DNA of 51,841 nt from Pollutimonas nitritireducens. Its GTDB lineage: Bacteria; Pseudomonadota; Gammaproteobacteria; Burkholderiales; Burkholderiaceae_B. The stretch covers positions 1-51,841 of the forward strand of contig NZ_PDNV01000016.1 of assembly GCF_002849615.1 (NCBI RefSeq), in the 5' to 3' direction. The translations under genes and the position numbers were made by a program. Shown in pieces: positions 49,025 to 51,841 of the stretch (its first letter is position 1; each line of letters starts with the position of its first letter). Under the pieces are notes generated by a model. The model was not told where the DNA came from. It searched no databases and worked only from the letters and a program-made list of their open reading frames with translations.

Positions 49025-50731
49025 CTATTCGGGCATCAAGAATTCCGTCACCAGCTTCACGAGTTCGGCTACGCCGAGCACGACGACCAGAGCGACGACC
49101 GCAAGCACCAGCGCAATCGGCAACACAAACCACGAAAGCAAATTCCATCCCAACGAAACCACGATTGCCGCAACGGTTGCACCCGCCATAAGCCCGATAG
49201 CCTTGTCATGGCGCACCACCATATTCAGGACCGGAAAACGGGCCAAGCCATGGACCTGTTCCTCCCGATTCGGATCGGAGTGGCCAACCTGGCCTCTGTC
49301 ATTACCGTCGCTGGAAAACGACTTGCCCTCTAACGTGGCCACCCGCTCGGCGGCCAACAGGCCGAAACATCCCGCCTTGATCAGGCCCCCGATGTACGTT
49401 GAACGCTTGCCACCTTCAAGGCCGCCCGTCGTCGCGCCTGCGGCAAAGAGTCCCGGTATCGGCTGCCCGCTTCTGTCCAGGACTTCCGCGTGTTCATTGA
49501 TGTCGATGCCGCCCATCGTGTAGGTAATACCCGGGCAGATCGGAATTGCCATCAAGGGCAGATGGCGAACGGCATAGGGTTGGGTCTGCTCGGACCTCGG
49601 GATGTCCAGCTCCTGCAACGTGCCCGCATCCAGGGCGCGGTTGTAAGAGTCCAGCGTCTGCGCAAGGGCGGCGGCGGGAACATCCATCTTCTGCGCCAGC
49701 TCCGCCACGGAATCGGCGCGCAAAATCGTTCCACCCGCCCGTTCCAGCAGCGGATTGGCCGGAATGCGAGCCGTGGTCCCGGGCCCGTTCCAGATCGACG
49801 CGTCGAACACGGCGAAGAGCCTGTCGACGCAGGGCTGCGAGGCCAATTCATTGGCCAGGCTCACCCCCGTCCTGCCCTCGTCGACGCAGCGGCGGCCAGA
49901 ACCATCCACGACGATACCCGCCGTGGCTATGGCGTCGACCTCAGGGTAAGGCCATACCTGGTCGTTATGTTTCGCGTCGCTGCACAACAGGTGGCCGTAG
50001 AAGCGGCTGCAGTCGGTGAGCGCCGCGCCGGCTGCCTGGGCCATCTGAAGGCCGTCGCCATGACCGGTGCTTGCGCCGCGTTGAAACAACGCGTCGAAGC
50101 GTGGCGTAATGTATTGCTCAACCAATAAGCGGTTTGCTTGAAAACCGCCATCAGCCAGCACGCAATGTGTAGCGCGCCATTCTTTCGGCTGGCCGTCACA
50201 CTCACCGCGAGCCCCTACACAACGTCCATCCTCGATCAGAAGGCCCTTGACACGCGCCTTCAGCTGCAGCTTGCCGCCCATCTCGCCGAGCGTTCTCGCC
50301 AACTGGCGCAGCATCACGTCCGGCCCGCGCTTCTTCCAGTCGACGCCGGCACGCAAGGCCCGCGGCGGCGACATGCACCAACGATAGCCTTCCTGCGGAT
50401 TGAAACGCATGAATTTCCCGCCCTCCCCCTGGAGCCAGGAGATCAGCCGGGCACCCGTCTGCGCAAGAGCGCGTGCCAGCTCAGGCTTGGCTTCACCGCC
50501 GGTCAACCGGGCGATGATGTCGACGAGTTCCTGCGCGGGTCGGTAAGGATCATGGAAACCAATATGCAGGATGCCCCCCGATTGCCGTGAGTTGCAGGGA
50601 TAATCCTCGCCGTCACCTTGCTCCAGCACCAGCGGACGCAAACCCAGTTGCGCGGCGCGGACGCCGGCGGTAAGCCCGGCCAAGCCGCCTCCGACGATGA
50701 TCAAGTCGGGAAGAAAAAAATCCTTACTCAT
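49025..50731 (-). CDS. FAD-dependent oxidoreductase with C-terminal membrane segments
   Basis: A 568-residue flavoprotein of the fumarate reductase/tricarballylate dehydrogenase type. The FAD motif is LIIVGGGLAGLTAGVRAAQL followed by VLEQGDGEDYPCNSRQSGG. ITYTMGGIDINEHAEVLDRS and GLFAAGATTGGLEGGKRST are the C-terminal catalytic and FAD-contact parts, and the enzyme domain ends near residue 480. Residues about 511-558 hold two strongly hydrophobic stretches (AIGLMAGATVAAIVVSLGW and then VLPIALVLAVVALVVVLGVA), not usual in this soluble family. They would anchor the enzyme in the inner membrane and might pass electrons to quinone (inference). Confidence 0.88.
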   Translation of the reverse strand: MSKDFFLPDLIIVGGGLAGLTAGVRAAQLGLRPLVLEQGDGEDYPCNSRQSGGILHIGFHDPYRPAQELVDIIARLTGGEAKPELARALAQTGARLISWLQGEGGKFMRFNPQEGYRWCMSPPRALRAGVDWKKRGPDVMLRQLARTLGEMGGKLQLKARVKGLLIEDGRCVGARGECDGQPKEWRATHCVLADGGFQANRLLVEQYITPRFDALFQRGASTGHGDGLQMAQAAGAALTDCSRFYGHLLCSDAKHNDQVWPYPEVDAIATAGIVVDGSGRRCVDEGRTGVSLANELASQPCVDRLFAVFDASIWNGPGTTARIPANPLLERAGGTILRADSVAELAQKMDVPAAALAQTLDSYNRALDAGTLQELDIPRSEQTQPYAVRHLPLMAIPICPGITYTMGGIDINEHAEVLDRSGQPIPGLFAAGATTGGLEGGKRSTYIGGLIKAGCFGLLAAERVATLEGKSFSSDGNDRGQVGHSDPNREEQVHGLARFPVLNMVVRHDKAIGLMAGATVAAIVVSLGWNLLSWFVLPIALVLAVVALVVVLGVAELVKLVTEFLMPE

Positions 50732-50743
50732 TTGGTAGCGCCA

Positions 50744-51712
50744 TCACAATTGCAGATTCGACACCTTAGCCATGCGCTTGATGTTCTCCGCATCCTTGAC
50801 CATGAAGTCCAGCCATTCCTTGGAAGAACCCGGCATGATCTCCATACCCTGGCTTTCGATGGATGCCTGAATCGTTGGATCTTGCAAGGCTTGCTGGGTG
50901 ACATCATTCAGCTTCTGAACGATATCTGCGGGAACGCCTTTCGGACCAACAAAGCCGAACCAGCACAGGAAGTCAAAATCCTTGTAGCCGAGCTCTTCGA
51001 AGGTCGGAATATCCGGAAGGATCTTCGACCTTTCCGATCCACTGACTGCCAGCGCTCTGACCTTACCGGCTTTTAGCATCGTCAATGCGGACGGCAAGGT
51101 GGGAAAGTTAGCGTCAACCTGACCCGAGGCGGTCGCGACAACACTAGGACCTGCCCCTTTGAAAGGGACATGAAGCAACTTTATGCCCGCCAAAGTATTG
51201 AAGTACTCGCCGCAGAGCTGAGTCGTCCCCGCGACGCCGTCCGACCCGTAACTGAGTCCGTCTCCTTTCTCCCGGGCCAGCTTTACGAATTCGGCGACGT
51301 TTTTGACCGGCAGCGAATTATTGACCAGCATGACCACAGGGGTTTTGGTAACTGCGGCAATAGGGGTGCAGACGTCGACGGGGTCGTAGTTAAAGTCCGA
51401 TTTCAGAATGGAGTGAATGAAGGCGCCACTGGCATTCATCAGGATGGTGTAGCCATCCGACGCGGCACGCTCAACCTGACCCGCCGCCAGCGTGCCGGCC
51501 GCACCTGGCTTGTTTTCCACAACAATGGGTTGCCCAAAGGCGCTGGACATTCTCGTCGAGACGATACGCGCTGTCACATCGGTTCCGCCACCCGGTGAAA
51601 ATCCTACAAGCACTGACAAGGGGCGCGTCGGATAGCCCTGAGCGAACAGAATCCGGGGACCTGCAGCGGCGAGCCCTGCCGTCGCCATCATGAAGTGTCT
51701 ACGAGTTATCAA
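50744..51712 (-). CDS. Bug family periplasmic receptor with twin-arginine-like signal
   Basis: The frame runs to a TTG at 51745, but that start would place the ribosome site (AAAGGAGG, 51732-51739) inside the gene. A TTG at 51712 gives a neat N-terminus, LITRRHFMMATAGLAAAGPR, resembling a Tat signal ending FAQ near residue 25; it is 18 bases past the ribosome site, so the start is uncertain. The mature part begins GYPTRPLSVLVGFSPGGGTD and has VPFKGAGPSVVATASGQVDA. First complete gene of the minus-strand cluster, 12 bases before the membrane-anchored flavoprotein. Confidence 0.88.
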   Translation of the reverse strand: MITRRHFMMATAGLAAAGPRILFAQGYPTRPLSVLVGFSPGGGTDVTARIVSTRMSSAFGQPIVVENKPGAAGTLAAGQVERAASDGYTILMNASGAFIHSILKSDFNYDPVDVCTPIAAVTKTPVVMLVNNSLPVKNVAEFVKLAREKGDGLSYGSDGVAGTTQLCGEYFNTLAGIKLLHVPFKGAGPSVVATASGQVDANFPTLPSALTMLKAGKVRALAVSGSERSKILPDIPTFEELGYKDFDFLCWFGFVGPKGVPADIVQKLNDVTQQALQDPTIQASIESQGMEIMPGSSKEWLDFMVKDAENIKRMAKVSNLQL

Positions 51713-51766
51713 TTTTGTCTTATATGGACGCCTCCTTTGTGGCAATCGAATTTTTGAAATGTGTGG

Positions 51767-51841
51767 CTAGGCGAGAACGGTTGCAGTCTTATATCCGGCC
51801 TGTTTGCGCAGTAACGGATAGACCGACTGCTGGCCCTGATG
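51767..51841 (-). CDS. Possible C-terminus of an upstream gene, cut by the window edge
   Basis: One minus-strand frame is open from the window edge for 24 codons and ends HQGQQSVYPLLRKQAGYKTA, then TVLA and TAG (51767-51769). The composition is protein-like, but the stretch is too short to name a family. Confidence 0.4.
   Translation of the reverse strand, partial: HQGQQSVYPLLRKQAGYKTATVLA

Noticed and set aside
1-51841. CRISPR array, prophage, toxin-antitoxin or integron
   Set aside because: No spaced direct repeats, integrase, capsid, cas or toxin-like pair was seen on either strand.

Overview
The window looks like a chromosomal accessory or catabolic region of a betaproteobacterium in the order Burkholderiales, most likely family Alcaligenaceae (Bordetella, Achromobacter or Pusillimonas-like). 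The reasons are the high GC content, five Bug-type (TctC-like) periplasmic receptors, several LivKHMGF-type ABC systems, and many CaiB/BaiF, MmgE/PrpD and carboxymuconolactone-decarboxylase-family genes. This placement is inferred from gene content; no rRNA or tRNA gene is present.

Layout. (1) 1-8450: two divergent units. The minus unit (Bug receptor, beta-hydroxyacid dehydrogenase, SDR, CMD-family protein) and the plus unit (aldehyde dehydrogenase, iron alcohol dehydrogenase, LacI regulator) each carry the same perfect palindrome, TGAAACGTTTCA core, at their promoters. They look like one LacI-type regulon, with a LysR gene between them. (2) 8584-13745: Liv-type ABC transporter operon with an AhpD-like protein. 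(3) 13803-14204: non-coding, with a decayed IS21 istB fragment. (4) 14205-20202: second Liv ABC operon ending in an amidase, with a divergent IclR regulator (20354-21175). (5) 21539-32824: oxidoreductase and CoA-dependent genes (flavin reductase, GST, CMD-family protein, LigI-like hydrolase, fused double acyl-CoA dehydrogenase, two CaiB/BaiF CoA-transferases, MaoC hydratase, Bug receptor, enoyl-CoA hydratase, GntR/UTRA regulator). (6) 32825-34784: gene-poor scar with a tiny lipoprotein gene, a cluster of dyads and a frameshifted 2-hydroxyacid dehydrogenase. (7) 34785-41442: plus-strand catabolic unit (truncated hydroxyacid dehydrogenase, divergent SDR, Bug, MmgE/PrpD, CMD, enoyl-CoA hydratase, orphan ABC receptor) with two near-consensus sigma-54 promoters. 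(8) 41592-51712: minus-strand cluster with a duplicated pair of Asp/Glu-racemase-superfamily enzyme plus FAD dehydrogenase, a PRISE-like enone reductase, two uncharacterised small proteins, a LysR regulator and two Bug receptors. The C-terminus of a further minus-strand gene may cross the right edge.

How it fits together. The window is dominated by uptake receptors and soluble catabolic enzymes, and each block has its own regulator or promoter type. Units 1 and 7 are partial paralogues of each other. Unit 5 reads as CoA activation, desaturation and hydration of an organic acid. Unit 8 reads as redox and isomerisation chemistry on an unsaturated or diacid substrate and is the best candidate for an undescribed pathway. 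No substrate can be named from sequence alone.
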